From: Minicystis rosea
Lineage (GTDB): Bacteria > Myxococcota_A > Polyangia > Polyangiales > Polyangiaceae
DNA length: 64,000 nt
Direction: 5' to 3'
NCBI GenBank assembly: GCA_001931535.1
Contig: CP016211.1
Span: 8,045,703 to 8,109,702 of the forward strand
Shown here: in pieces, positions 15,871 through 24,202 of the stretch
Layout of the letters: each line of letters begins with the position of its first letter
How positions within the stretch are numbered: the first letter of the stretch is position 1
Made by a program: the position numbers and the translations under genes
Notes under the pieces: model-generated
Database searches by the model: none
Told to the model about the DNA's origin: nothing
What the model saw: the letters and a program-made list of their open reading frames with translations, nothing else

Positions 15871-17079
15871 TCAGGCGCGCTCGGCGGCCCGATCCAAGAG
15901 CCCTTTGGCGATGATGAGCTTTTGGATCTCCGTCGTGCCTTCGTAGATGCGGAGAGGCCGAATCTCGCGATAGAGCCTCTCGACCTCGCTGCCGAGGCAC
16001 ACGCCCGAGCCGCCGTGGAGCTGGACGGCTTTGTCGATGATGTGTTGGGCGGCTTCGGTCGCGTACATCTTGGCCATGGCGGCCTCGGTGGAGACGCGGC
16101 CGCCGGTGGTGTCGCGGAGGTGGGCGGCGCGGGCCACGAGGAGCCGGGCGGCGTCGAGCTCGGTGGCCATCTCGGCGAGATAGGCTTTCACCATCTGTTG
16201 ATCGGCGAGCGGCGCGCCGAACTGCTTGCGCCGCGAGACATGCTCGATCGAGGCGGCGAGCGCGCTTTGGGCCATGCCGTTGGCGGCCGCGCCCACGGAG
16301 ATGCGGAAGGCGTCGAGCGTCTCCATCGCCAGGCGGAAGCCGCCGCCGACCTCGCCGATCAAAGCATCCTCCGGCACGCGACAACGCTGGAGGCGCAGGC
16401 GGCCGATGGGGTGCGGGATCGACATGGGGATGGGCGTGAGCTCGAGCCCCGTGGCGTCGCGATCGACCACGAAGGCGGTGATGCCTTTGCGGCCCTTCGC
16501 CGGATCGGCGTTGGCGAAGATCACGTAATGCTCGGCGATGGGGACGTTGGAGATGAGCGTCTTTTCGCCGTCGAGGATCCACGTGTCGCCGTCGCGCCGC
16601 GCGGTCGTGCGCAGCGAGGCCACGTCGCTGCCGGCCTCGGGCTCGGTCAGGCCGAAGCCGCCGATGCGCTCGCCGGTGATTACGCGCGGCAGGTAACGCT
16701 TGCGCTGCGCCTCGGTGCCCGCGAGCACGATGGGATACGAGCCGAGCCCCTGCACCGCGAAGATGGCGTCGGCGAGCGGCGAGACCTGCCCGAGCGCTTC
16801 GCGCACGAGCACCAGCGAGCGCACGTCGACGTAGGTCGCGTGCTTCGGCTGCCCCACGGCCGCGCCGCCGTGCGCTTCGGGAACGAGGTACGTGTAGAGG
16901 CCGTGCGCGCCCATGCGCCGCGCGACCTTGTCGGCCGCGCGCGTCGCGTCGGCGGGCGCGTCGTCGTGCGAGGCGAAGGCGGCGAGCGCCTCCGCGGAGA
17001 GCCGCTCTTCGAGCGTGGCATACGCCGCCCCGAAGAAGGGCCCGAGATCTCGGCTCGAGAGCGCGACCTCGCGGCTCAT
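15871..17079 (-). CDS. Acyl-CoA dehydrogenase
   Basis: A 402-residue FAD-dependent acyl-CoA dehydrogenase, last gene of a five-gene operon. Family landmarks are 'GGFGLTEPEAGSDVASLRTT' (FAD/substrate binding), 'RKQFGAPLADQQMVKAYLAE', 'AVQLHGGSGVCLGSEVERLY' and the C-terminal 'RIYEGTTEIQKLII', where the Glu of YEGT is the expected catalytic base. It removes two hydrogens from an acyl-CoA and passes electrons to ETF. The ATG at 17079 overlaps the TGA of the enoyl-CoA hydratase gene (ATGA), so the two are translationally coupled. Gene order suggests a role in CoA-linked aromatic or alicyclic acid breakdown rather than general fatty-acid oxidation; that is inference. Confidence 0.9.
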   Translation of the reverse strand: MSREVALSSRDLGPFFGAAYATLEERLSAEALAAFASHDDAPADATRAADKVARRMGAHGLYTYLVPEAHGGAAVGQPKHATYVDVRSLVLVREALGQVSPLADAIFAVQGLGSYPIVLAGTEAQRKRYLPRVITGERIGGFGLTEPEAGSDVASLRTTARRDGDTWILDGEKTLISNVPIAEHYVIFANADPAKGRKGITAFVVDRDATGLELTPIPMSIPHPIGRLRLQRCRVPEDALIGEVGGGFRLAMETLDAFRISVGAAANGMAQSALAASIEHVSRRKQFGAPLADQQMVKAYLAEMATELDAARLLVARAAHLRDTTGGRVSTEAAMAKMYATEAAQHIIDKAVQLHGGSGVCLGSEVERLYREIRPLRIYEGTTEIQKLIIAKGLLDRAAERA

Positions 17080-17906
17080 GGCTTCTCCTCGGCGGCGTCG
17101 CAGATCGCGGCCCCCTCGAAGCGCGGCTTCTGCTTCTGCTTGTTGGCCTCGTACGCGGCGCGGAAATCCGGGTGCGCCATGCAGATGGCTTGGGCCTGCG
17201 CCTCGGCCTCGATGGCCTGCGGGAGCGCCATCGACCACTCGCTCTCCATCATCTGTTTGGTCATCGTGTGCGCGAAGGCGGGGCCGCGCGCGAGCTTGTC
17301 GGCCCAACCGCGGGCGAAGGGGACGACCTCGGCGTCGGGCACGACGCGGTTCACGAGGCCGATGCGATAGGCCTCGCTCGCATCGATGATGTCACCGAAG
17401 AAGAGCAGCTCGGCCGCGCGCCCGTGGCCCACGAGGCGCGGGAGCAGGAACGAAGCGCCCATGTCCGCGCCGGAGAGACCGACCTTGGGGAAGATGTAGC
17501 CGAAGCGCGCGCTCTCCGCGGCGACGCGCAGATCGCAGGCTGCCGCGATGACGGCGCCCGCGCCCACGCACACGCCGTTGACCGCGGCGATGATCGGACG
17601 GCGCAGCTCGCGAATGCTCTGGATGAGCGCGCCCGTGACGCGCGTGAAATCGAGCAGGCCGCGCGCATCGCGGGCGAAGAGCTCGGCGATGATGCCCTCC
17701 ACATCGCCGCCCGAGCAGAAGCCGCGGCCCTTGCCGGTGATCATCACGGCGCGGGCTTCGGTGGCCTTCTCCAGCGAGCGGAAGGTCGAGGCGAGCTCGC
17801 CGTAGATCTCGAAGGTCAGCGCGTTGAGTCGGTCGGGCCGGTCGAGCGTGATGGTGGCCACGCCGCGGGAGATGTCGAGTTGGAACGAACGGGGAGACAG
17901 CGTCAT
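17076..17906 (-). CDS. Enoyl-CoA hydratase/isomerase family protein
   Basis: A 276-residue crotonase-fold protein. Oxyanion-hole segments are visible ('GFCSGGDVEGI' and 'NGVCVGAGAVIAAACDLRVA'), as is the family signature 'RFGYIFPKVGLSGADMGASF'. A GGAGGTACCC ribosome-binding site precedes the ATG at 17906. Crotonase members hydrate enoyl-CoAs, but others isomerise or open rings, so the exact reaction is open. It lies 58 bases after the MarR gene and overlaps the acyl-CoA dehydrogenase start. In known 2-aminobenzoyl-CoA clusters a similar hydratase acts after ring reduction; here this is only suggested by gene order. Confidence 0.88.
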   Translation of the reverse strand: MTLSPRSFQLDISRGVATITLDRPDRLNALTFEIYGELASTFRSLEKATEARAVMITGKGRGFCSGGDVEGIIAELFARDARGLLDFTRVTGALIQSIRELRRPIIAAVNGVCVGAGAVIAAACDLRVAAESARFGYIFPKVGLSGADMGASFLLPRLVGHGRAAELLFFGDIIDASEAYRIGLVNRVVPDAEVVPFARGWADKLARGPAFAHTMTKQMMESEWSMALPQAIEAEAQAQAICMAHPDFRAAYEANKQKQKPRFEGAAICDAAEEKP

Positions 17907-17964
17907 GGGTACCTCCTCCTCGGAGGGGATCGGCCGTCCGCGGCGCGCGCCGCGGACCGTGAAA

Positions 17965-18528
17965 TCAAGGCTCGCGACGCGATCGGGCGCGGCGGGGCGC
18001 GGTGGGCGCGGCGCGCCGCGCGGGGATGCTCGGCGGCTCGGGTGTGCGGAGCGCGCCGCGGATCTTGTCGAGCAGGTGAATCAAGGTCGACATCTCGGCG
18101 CGCGTCATTCCATCGAAGAGCTTCTGCACCTTGGCCGCGTGGCGGCGCTCGGCCTCGCGAAACGCGCGCAGCCCCTTGGCTGTCACGTGCACGCGCCAGG
18201 CGCGGCGATCACCGGGATCCGCGCGGCGCTCGACCAGCCCATCGCGCGCCGCGCGATCGACGAGGCCCGTGATGTTGCCGGCCGTGACCAGCATGCTGCG
18301 CGACAGGGCAGCCAGCGTCTGCCCATCGCTCTTCACCAGGTTGGCCAAGAGATCGAAGCGCGGCATCGTCATCTCGCGCTCGAGATCGTCGCGGATGGCG
18401 GCGAGCGCACGCTTCTGCGCCGCGAGGATGCGCACCCACGCGCGCACCGCGAGCTTCTGCGGCTCGTCCGCGCCGCTCGTCTTCTTCGCCGGTGACGGCG
18501 GCCTGCGCGCCGGAGCCCCGCGCCTCAT
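17965..18528 (-). CDS. MarR-family transcriptional regulator
   Basis: A 187-residue winged-helix regulator. The MarR core is clear: 'MTMPRFDLLANLVKSDGQTL' (helix 2), 'LSRSMLVTAGNITGLVDRAA' (recognition helix) and the wing 'ERRADPGDRRAWRVHVTAKG'. Basic and Pro-rich tails flank it at both ends. The GGGGAG before the ATG at 18528 is a good ribosome-binding site, and the ATG overlaps the TGA of the RidA gene (ATGA). MarR proteins usually repress their own operon until a small aromatic or acyl-CoA ligand binds. A near-palindrome at 19748-19759, upstream of the first gene, is a candidate operator. Confidence 0.88.
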   Translation of the reverse strand: MRRGAPARRPPSPAKKTSGADEPQKLAVRAWVRILAAQKRALAAIRDDLEREMTMPRFDLLANLVKSDGQTLAALSRSMLVTAGNITGLVDRAARDGLVERRADPGDRRAWRVHVTAKGLRAFREAERRHAAKVQKLFDGMTRAEMSTLIHLLDKIRGALRTPEPPSIPARRAAPTAPRRARSRREP

Positions 18529-18965
18529 CGTGTCTCCCCTCCCGCATCGCCGAGCGCGCAGGTGGTCTCGATCTCGACGAGCGCACGCTCCTCGACGAGG
18601 CCGGCGACGCCGACCAACGCCATCACCGGAAAGTGCTTTCCGAAGCGCGCGCGCCAGAGGGCGCCGATCTCGCGCTGGGCCGCGCGGTACGCGGGGAGAT
18701 CGGTCACGTAGATGGTCATCTTCACCACGCTCTCCGGCGTGCCGCCGGCGGCGCGGACCACGGTGAGCACGTTGTCGAGGGCCTGCGCGAATTGCTTCGC
18801 GAAGCCCGGATCGAACGCGTGCTCGGCGTCCCAACCCACTTGGCCGGCGACGTAGAGCGTCCTGCCCGTCACCACCGCGCCGTTCTGATACCCCTTCGGC
18901 TTCGGCCAATCGGGCACGTCCACGAATTGAACGGCGGCTCCCGCGCGGCTCGATCCTTCGCTCAT
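18525..18965 (-). CDS. RidA-family (YjgF/UK114) deaminase-like protein
   Basis: A 146-residue RidA-fold protein: 'YQNGAVVTGRTLYVAGQVGW' and 'KQFAQALDNVLTVVRAAGGT' are family landmarks, and 'VGVAGLVEERALVEIETTCA' gives the C-terminal strand. The conserved Arg that binds carboxylate in canonical RidA is not evident, since the segment reads 'GVAGLVEERALVEIE'. This resembles subfamilies other than the enamine-deaminating one. Its ATG overlaps the SDR stop and its TGA overlaps the MarR start. RidA relatives occur in aminobenzoyl-CoA and aminomuconate pathways, where enamine or imine intermediates are hydrolysed, which fits this context. Confidence 0.85.
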   Translation of the reverse strand: MSEGSSRAGAAVQFVDVPDWPKPKGYQNGAVVTGRTLYVAGQVGWDAEHAFDPGFAKQFAQALDNVLTVVRAAGGTPESVVKMTIYVTDLPAYRAAQREIGALWRARFGKHFPVMALVGVAGLVEERALVEIETTCALGDAGGETR

Positions 18966-19729
18966 CACATCACCTGTCCACCATCGATGGGGATTGCTTG
19001 ACCATGCACGCTCCGCGCGGCGTCCGAGCAGAGCATGGCCACCACGTGCGCGACCTCTTCCGGCTCGACCAAGCGGCGCTGCGGAGACATGGCCGCCAGG
19101 GAGCGGCGCGCCTCTTCGGCGCTGCGCCCGGTCGTCTTCACGATGCGATCCACCGCCTCGTCCGCGAGGCGCGTGGCGACGAAGCCGGGGCACACCGCGT
19201 TCACCGTCACCGGCGTGCGCGCGACCTCCATGGCGATGGCGCGCGTCAGGCCGACGACCGCGTGCTTCGCCGCGCAATAGGCGGCCGTATAAGCATAGCC
19301 GGTGAGCCCCGCGTTGGAAGCCACGTTGACCACGCGGCCATAACCGCGCTCCACCATCTTCGGGATCAGCGCTCGGCACAGGGTGAAGGTCGAGGTGGCG
19401 TTGACCGCCAGCATCCGATCCCACATCTCGTCGGTGGTGCGATCGAGCGGCGCGCTCTCGGCGGCGCCCGCGTTGTTGACGAGGATGTCGACCGGCCCCG
19501 CGGCGGCGACGGCGGCGACGGCGGCGAGCCCCTCCGCGACGGAGGCCCGGTCGGCGACGTCCATCACCACGGCCACGCCGCCGAGCTCGGCGGCGACCTC
19601 TTCCACCTCGGATCGGGTGCGGCCGGCCACGACGACGCGGGCCCCCTCGCGCGCGAGGCGCGAGGCAATGGCCCGACCAATTCCCCGGCCACCGCCGGTG
19701 ACGAGCGCGACCCTCGCTGCGAGCGACAT
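18965..19729 (-). CDS. SDR-family NAD(P)-dependent oxidoreductase
   Basis: A 254-residue classical short-chain dehydrogenase: 'TGGGRGIGRA' cofactor motif, 'ILVNNAGAAE', catalytic Ser in 'NVASNAGLTG', catalytic Tyr/Lys in 'YCAAKHAVVG', and 'VCPGFVATRL' after it. This is the 3-hydroxyacyl-CoA/3-oxoacyl-type branch. It is the first gene of the operon running to 15871. No Shine-Dalgarno sequence is seen before the ATG at 19729, although a weak -10-like TTTATG lies 11-16 bases upstream, so a short or leaderless transcript is possible. In the presumed pathway it would oxidise a 3-hydroxyacyl-CoA. Confidence 0.9.
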   Translation of the reverse strand: MSLAARVALVTGGGRGIGRAIASRLAREGARVVVAGRTRSEVEEVAAELGGVAVVMDVADRASVAEGLAAVAAVAAAGPVDILVNNAGAAESAPLDRTTDEMWDRMLAVNATSTFTLCRALIPKMVERGYGRVVNVASNAGLTGYAYTAAYCAAKHAVVGLTRAIAMEVARTPVTVNAVCPGFVATRLADEAVDRIVKTTGRSAEEARRSLAAMSPQRRLVEPEEVAHVVAMLCSDAARSVHGQAIPIDGGQVM

Positions 19730-19747
19730 ACGAGGGGCATAAATGAT

Positions 19748-19759
19748 TCACATGTAAAG
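19748..19759 (-). promoter_or_regulatory. Candidate MarR operator upstream of the SDR operon
   Basis: 'TTCACATGTAAA' is a 12-bp imperfect palindrome (10 of 12 positions symmetrical) in an AT-rich patch 19 bases before the SDR start codon. MarR proteins bind such short palindromes over promoters. It is only a candidate. Confidence 0.3.
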
Positions 19760-19864
19760 CACAAGAGCCGACGATACCCCGGCCGAAGCTCCGTCCCTGC
19801 GCCCGCTCCGCGCCGGGATCGGACCGGATGGCCGACCACCACCTTGGTGCGGTATCCTCAGCGG

Positions 19865-20341
19865 ATGGCGCGTCGTTCCGCCGCGGGCTTCGTCCTCGTC
19901 ATCCTCGCTGCCGGCTGCGCGGAGGCGCCCCCGCCGCGCCGCCCCGCGCCGCTCTCCGCCGATCTGGACGCCTGGCTCGCCACCGAAGCGCGCGGCGGTG
20001 CCCCTGCGCACACCGCATCGCTCGCGCGGCCCCGCGAGGACGACGGCGCCTCCCGCGCGCGCTTCGCCTCCCATCACCTGGCCTCGCCGCCCGAGCGCAC
20101 GCCCCGCCCCGAGGGCCGCTCGCGCGTCGACGTCAGCTTCCAAGGCGCCGACATCGTGAGCGCATTCCAGTTCCTCGCGGACGCCGGGCGCGTCAACCTC
20201 GTCCTGCAAGACGGGCTCACCGGCAAAGTCTCGGCGACCCTGCGCGGCGTCGATCCCTACGACGCGCTCGTCTCCTTGGCCGAGGCGAACGGCGCAACGG
20301 TCAAGTACGACCGGCGCATCGTGGTCGTGCAGAAGCGTTGA
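19865..20341 (+). CDS. STN/secretin N-terminal-like domain lipoprotein
   Basis: A 158-residue protein with lipobox 'ILAAGC' (Cys18), a Pro/Ala-rich linker, and a C-terminal STN-type domain: 'VDVSFQGADIVSAFQFLADA', 'VNLVLQDGLTGKVSATLRGV', 'DPYDALVSLAEANGATVKYD'. STN domains are found at the N terminus of secretins (PilQ, GspD) and TonB-dependent receptors. Here the domain stands alone on a lipid anchor. A role as an accessory in an outer-membrane secretin or pilus machine is possible, but no secretin gene is in the window. The ATG at 19865 was chosen because the signal peptide begins there. Confidence 0.75.
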   Translation: MARRSAAGFVLVILAAGCAEAPPPRRPAPLSADLDAWLATEARGGAPAHTASLARPREDDGASRARFASHHLASPPERTPRPEGRSRVDVSFQGADIVSAFQFLADAGRVNLVLQDGLTGKVSATLRGVDPYDALVSLAEANGATVKYDRRIVVVQKR

Positions 20342-20350
20342 TGTTGGTCG

Positions 20351-20433
20351 TGATTCACGATGGAGCCGCGAGCGGCCCCATACCCCGGCTGGACGAGCCA
20401 GCCCTTGATTCACGATGGAGCCGCGAGCGGCCC
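20351..20433. repeat. 28-bp direct repeat, two copies
   Basis: The 28-bp sequence beginning 'TGATTCACGATGGAGCCGCG' occurs at 20351-20378 and again, identical, at 20406-20433 (55 bp apart, start to start). Each copy contains a short dyad (GCCGC-GA-GCGGC). It lies between two convergent genes. Two copies are too few for a CRISPR array; it may be a duplicated terminator or an intergenic repeat element. Confidence 0.8.
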
Positions 20434-20444
20434 TGAAACGGTGA

Positions 20445-21071
20445 TCACCGCGGCGTGGCCACACCGCGAATCATCGGGCGGTGCAGCCACATGAGGGGTG
20501 ACGTGCGCGCCTCGAAGCGCACGATGTCGATGATGGTGAATCCATTGTCGGCGATGGCTCGCTCCGAATCACGGATGACCTCGCAGCCGCAGAGCAGCGG
20601 GCGCAGGGGTGCGTTGCCGATCCGCTGCGCCATCCGGCGTGCGCCGCCGGTGTCCGCCACGTGCTCGAGAAAGAGGAGGCGGCCGCCGGGGCGAAGCACA
20701 CGCGCCATCTCACGCACGGCGCGCGCGGGCTCGGGAATGGTGCAAAGGACGAAGGTCGCCACCACGGTGTCGAAGCGCCCCGTGGCAAACGGGAGGCTCC
20801 GGGCGTCGCCCGAGACATGATCCATCGAGAGCCCGCGCTGGACGGCGCGGCGCGCGGCCCGCGGCGTAATCGCCTCCTCCGGCCCGAGGGCGACCAGGGC
20901 GCGGACCGTATCTGGATAGCTCGGGAGGTTGAGGCCCGTTCCCAACCCGATCTCGAGGACCTCTCCCGACGCCGAGGCCAGCGCGCGCCTGCGCTCGGCG
21001 GCGATGGACGGGACATCGATGAACCGATCGAGAATGAAGGGGTTGAAAATGGCCTGCTCGTACCAACCCAT
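20445..21071 (-). CDS. Class I SAM-dependent methyltransferase
   Basis: A 208-residue methyltransferase of the UbiE/type 11 group: motif I 'EVLEIGLGTGLNLPSY', motif II/III region 'GDARSLPFATGRFDTVVATF', and 'LRPGGRLLFLEHVADTGGAR' after it. The N-terminal 'WYEQAIFNPFILDRFID' and the 'PLLCGCEVIRDSERAI' stretch match small stand-alone methyltransferases related to the METTL7/phospholipid methylating group. The acceptor is unknown. Start at 21071; the region further upstream in this frame is Arg-rich and unlikely to be translated. The gene is convergent with the STN lipoprotein gene. Confidence 0.85.
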   Translation of the reverse strand: MGWYEQAIFNPFILDRFIDVPSIAAERRRALASASGEVLEIGLGTGLNLPSYPDTVRALVALGPEEAITPRAARRAVQRGLSMDHVSGDARSLPFATGRFDTVVATFVLCTIPEPARAVREMARVLRPGGRLLFLEHVADTGGARRMAQRIGNAPLRPLLCGCEVIRDSERAIADNGFTIIDIVRFEARTSPLMWLHRPMIRGVATPR

Positions 21072-21214
21072 GGTCCGCGACCATACCGGAGCCGCCCGCG
21101 TCGATCGAGGCCGCGCCGTTCGGCACGACCCCTTGGCCATGACGCCTCGCGAAAGCTGATCTTTCTGCGCGCCGGTGTCGATCGAAGCGCTGAGTTCAGG
21201 CTAGAGTCGTCGCG

Positions 21215-23242
21215 ATGCGCATCACCTCGATCCTTCGCAGCGCCGGTGTCCTCATACTCACGTCCGGCGCGCTGCTCGGATGCTCGAAAGAACGCACCAG
21301 CTCCACGACGGCGATCTACGCGCTCCCGACCTCGCTCGACGCGCTCTCGCAGGAGACGTTCTTCGATCATCCGTGGCCCAGCGATCTCCGGCTGGAGAAT
21401 GGATCACCCCGCTTCGATGGGTATTACAACCCCCGCGGGTTCGCCATCCTCGATACGTACGTCGGCTCGGTGAAGGGCGTGCTCGACGGCTTCTCGCCGG
21501 CGGCCTCGGGGTTCGTGCGCTTCACCGGCCCCATCGATCCGGAGAGCCTGCCCAAGACCCCGCGCGACACGCTCGACACCGCTGCGTCGGTGCAGCTCAT
21601 CGACATCGATCCCAAGTCACCCGAGCACGGGCAACGCAAGCTCATCTCGCTGCGCTGGCAGGAGGCCGAGGGCGTCTATTACCGAGCCAACACGCTCTCG
21701 TTCATGCCGACCATCGGCTTCCCGCTCCGCCCGCACACGCGTTATGCGTTCGTGGTCACGGACGCGCTCCAGGCCAAGTCGGGCGGCGCCATCGCGCAGC
21801 AAGCCGACCTCGGGAAGGTGGTGGGCGCGAGCGATTTCGACGGCGCGACGCGCGCGGCCCACACCACGCTGGCGCCGATGGTGCAGGAGATCGAGAAAGC
21901 GGGAGTCGGCAAGGCCAACATCGTCCACCTCGCCGTCTTCACCACCGACGATCCCACGGAGGAGCTCACCAAGGTGCGTGACGCCGTCACCACCTTGGTG
22001 CCCGCGCCCACGGCCGAGTCGGAAAAATGGAAGCAAGTCTCGCACGACTTCTACGGCGACGAATACCAGGGTCGTTATGGGCCCTCGCCGAACTTCCAAG
22101 CGGGCACGCTCCCCTTCGCCAAGGACGGTGACGGCGGCGCGTTCGTCTTCCAGAACGGCAAGCCCGTGCTGCAAGACACCTTCGATCTGCGCTTCTCCAT
22201 CTTGGTGCCGTCCGCGTCCCAATGCCCGATGCCCCAGAATGGATATCCCATCGTGCTTTATGCCCACGGCACGGGCGGCAACTGGCGCAGCTACCTCAAC
22301 GACTCCACGGGCAGGCGGCTCGCCGAGCACTGCATCGCGACCATGGGTGTCGATCAGATCTTCCACGGCGACCGGCCGGGCGCGCCGTCGGACGGGAACG
22401 AGAACACCATCAGCATTCTGTTCTTCAACTTCCAGAACCCCACGGCGGCGCGCACCAACGGGCGGCAGAGCGCCATCGACGAAGTGCAGCGGGCGCGCCT
22501 CTTCACCGAGTCGCACATGACCATCCCCGCGAGCATCGCGCAGGGCGGGAAGGAAGTGCGGTTCGACGCTTCGCAGCTCATGTTCTTCGGGCACTCGCAG
22601 GGCGGGCTCAACGGGCCGCTCTTCACGGCCGTCGATCCGAGCGCGCGCGGCGCGGTGTTCTCCGGCTCGGGCGCGCAGATCGCCATCGCGCTCCTCGAGA
22701 AGACGCAGCCGGAGCCGAGCCCGGCCGCATTGGTGCGCACGCTGCTGCTCGGGCTCAAGGAGGACGAAGGCGCCGAGCTCGACGAGTTCCACCCCGTGAT
22801 GTCGCTCGCCCAAACCATCGTCGACGCGGTCGATCCCCTGCACTACGCACGGATGCAGAGCACCGAGCCACGCAGCGGCTTCGCGGCCAAGAGCGTTTAC
22901 ATGACGGAAGGCATCAATCCCGACGGGACGGGCGACAGCTATGCTCCTCCGCACGGCATCGAGGCGCACGCCGTCGCCATGGGCCTGCCCCTCCAGCTTC
23001 CGGATCAGCGTGCCATTGCCGAGCTCGCCTTCGGCGGCGTACAGCCGCTGACGATCCCGGCCGGCGGCCTCGCGGGCAACCTGGCCAGCGGCAAGGCGTC
23101 GGGCGTGCTCGCGCAATGGGCCGTGCCTCCGGGCACCGATGGTCATTTCGTGATCTTCGATGTCCCGCAGGCGCAGCAACAGGCCATGCGATTCCTGCAA
23201 AACCTCACCAAGGATCCGAACGGGTTGGTGCCCCCGCCGTGA
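21215..23242 (+). CDS. Secreted alpha/beta-hydrolase lipoprotein
   Basis: A 675-residue lipoprotein (lipobox 'GALLGC', Cys23). The N-terminal 300 residues form a beta-rich Ig-like region ('FFDHPWPSDLRL', 'LSFMPTIGFPLRPHTRYAFV'), as in large bacterial virginiamycin-type or acyl hydrolases. An alpha/beta-hydrolase domain follows: 'YPIVLYAHGTGGNWRSYLND' supplies the oxyanion HG motif, and 'LMFFGHSQGGLNGPLF' the GxSxG nucleophile elbow. A His late in the protein ('GTDGHFVIFD') is a fitting third triad member. Likely an extracytoplasmic esterase or lipase. Its TGA overlaps the GTG start of the next gene, so the two should be coupled. Confidence 0.85.
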   Translation: MRITSILRSAGVLILTSGALLGCSKERTSSTTAIYALPTSLDALSQETFFDHPWPSDLRLENGSPRFDGYYNPRGFAILDTYVGSVKGVLDGFSPAASGFVRFTGPIDPESLPKTPRDTLDTAASVQLIDIDPKSPEHGQRKLISLRWQEAEGVYYRANTLSFMPTIGFPLRPHTRYAFVVTDALQAKSGGAIAQQADLGKVVGASDFDGATRAAHTTLAPMVQEIEKAGVGKANIVHLAVFTTDDPTEELTKVRDAVTTLVPAPTAESEKWKQVSHDFYGDEYQGRYGPSPNFQAGTLPFAKDGDGGAFVFQNGKPVLQDTFDLRFSILVPSASQCPMPQNGYPIVLYAHGTGGNWRSYLNDSTGRRLAEHCIATMGVDQIFHGDRPGAPSDGNENTISILFFNFQNPTAARTNGRQSAIDEVQRARLFTESHMTIPASIAQGGKEVRFDASQLMFFGHSQGGLNGPLFTAVDPSARGAVFSGSGAQIAIALLEKTQPEPSPAALVRTLLLGLKEDEGAELDEFHPVMSLAQTIVDAVDPLHYARMQSTEPRSGFAAKSVYMTEGINPDGTGDSYAPPHGIEAHAVAMGLPLQLPDQRAIAELAFGGVQPLTIPAGGLAGNLASGKASGVLAQWAVPPGTDGHFVIFDVPQAQQQAMRFLQNLTKDPNGLVPPP

Positions 23243-23964
23243 TCGAACGAGCCCGCTCGATCGCAGCGCACCCGCGCGTCGTCACGCGTGGAGCGCCCTC
23301 CTCGACGCCACCGCTCGCCGGCGAGCCCGCCGATCTCGCGGCCCTCTGGGCCGAGGCCGACGGGCTCGAGCTCGCCGACGGCACGCGCATCCTCCCGCGC
23401 GGCGAGATCGCGTCGGCGACGGCCTGGCTCGTGAGCGAGCGCGCGCTCGAATGGGGCCCCGATCTCTGGGTCATCGGCGAGCGCGACGATCTCGTGCTCG
23501 TGCGCGACCTCGACGCCGCGCACGCGCGCGCCGGCGGCGGCGTGGTGGAGACGCCGACGGACGGCCTCTCGACGCTCACCCGCATCGCCATGGATGTCAC
23601 CGGCTACCTCGAAGCGCGGCTCGGCATCGCCTCGAACGGCCCGCTCTCTCCCGAGCAGGAGGCGCGCGCCGCCGCCGCGCAACGCGACGCAACCGGCCTC
23701 GCTCATGCGCTGTCGCGCGGCTTCTATCCCGGCGCCGAGCGTGAAGTCTGGCAAGCCGCGCTCGCGCTCGGTGCGCTCCGCGCCGGCAGCGGTGATGCCG
23801 CCTCCGCCATGGATGCTTTCGCGACGGCCGTGGCGGCGCGCGTCCGCACCGTCCCGCGCGGCGCCGAAGCGAGCGAGGGCGCCTCCGCCTGGCGCGCCTG
23901 CGCCGTGGCCGCGGAGAAGGCCGGCGCCAAAGACATCGCCGCGGCCTGCCGCGCCAAAGCCTGA
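23239..23964 (+). CDS. SMI1/KNR4 (SUKH)-like domain protein
   Basis: A 241-residue soluble protein starting at a GTG that overlaps the upstream TGA (GTGA at 23239-23242). The first 125 residues resemble SUKH/SMI1 domains: 'DLAALWAEADGLELADGTRI', 'ALEWGPDLWVIGERDDLVLV', 'STLTRIAMDVTGYLEARLG'. The C-terminal part is Ala-rich and helical. SUKH proteins are often immunity factors against contact-dependent toxins, but they also have other roles. Here the partner in the operon is a secreted hydrolase, which raises the question whether it protects against or regulates it. The match is by eye and moderate. Confidence 0.55.
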   Translation: MIERARSIAAHPRVVTRGAPSSTPPLAGEPADLAALWAEADGLELADGTRILPRGEIASATAWLVSERALEWGPDLWVIGERDDLVLVRDLDAAHARAGGGVVETPTDGLSTLTRIAMDVTGYLEARLGIASNGPLSPEQEARAAAAQRDATGLAHALSRGFYPGAEREVWQAALALGALRAGSGDAASAMDAFATAVAARVRTVPRGAEASEGASAWRACAVAAEKAGAKDIAAACRAKA

Positions 23965-24087
23965 GTCGAAACCAGCATTCGTCGTGAGCACCCAGCACGG
24001 CGCGGGTATGCCAATCGACGACATCCACGCTCGTTCATGAGCCATTCCCGCGGTCGACATCGGGCGCGAGAATGGTTGTTCCTAAAC

Positions 24088-24112
24088 ATGGATCATTTCC
24101 GATCCATCTTTT
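24088..24112 (+). terminator. Weak terminator-like hairpin
   Basis: 'ATGGATC' and its complement 'GATCCAT' flank a 6-base loop and are followed by CTTTT, in an AT-rich patch 124 bases after the SUKH-like gene. It could end the hydrolase/SUKH transcript. The arms are only seven bp. Confidence 0.35.
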
Positions 24113-24202
24113 GCACATAGGATGCATGGCGGACGCCGCCCCTTTTCTGCGCCTCATGACGCCGCCCATCCCGTTCGCATCGCATCCTGATAGCTTCGGT
24201 GC

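Noticed and set aside
20351..20433. CRISPR-like repeat pair
   Set aside because: Only two copies, one spacer-sized gap, and no cas genes in the window.
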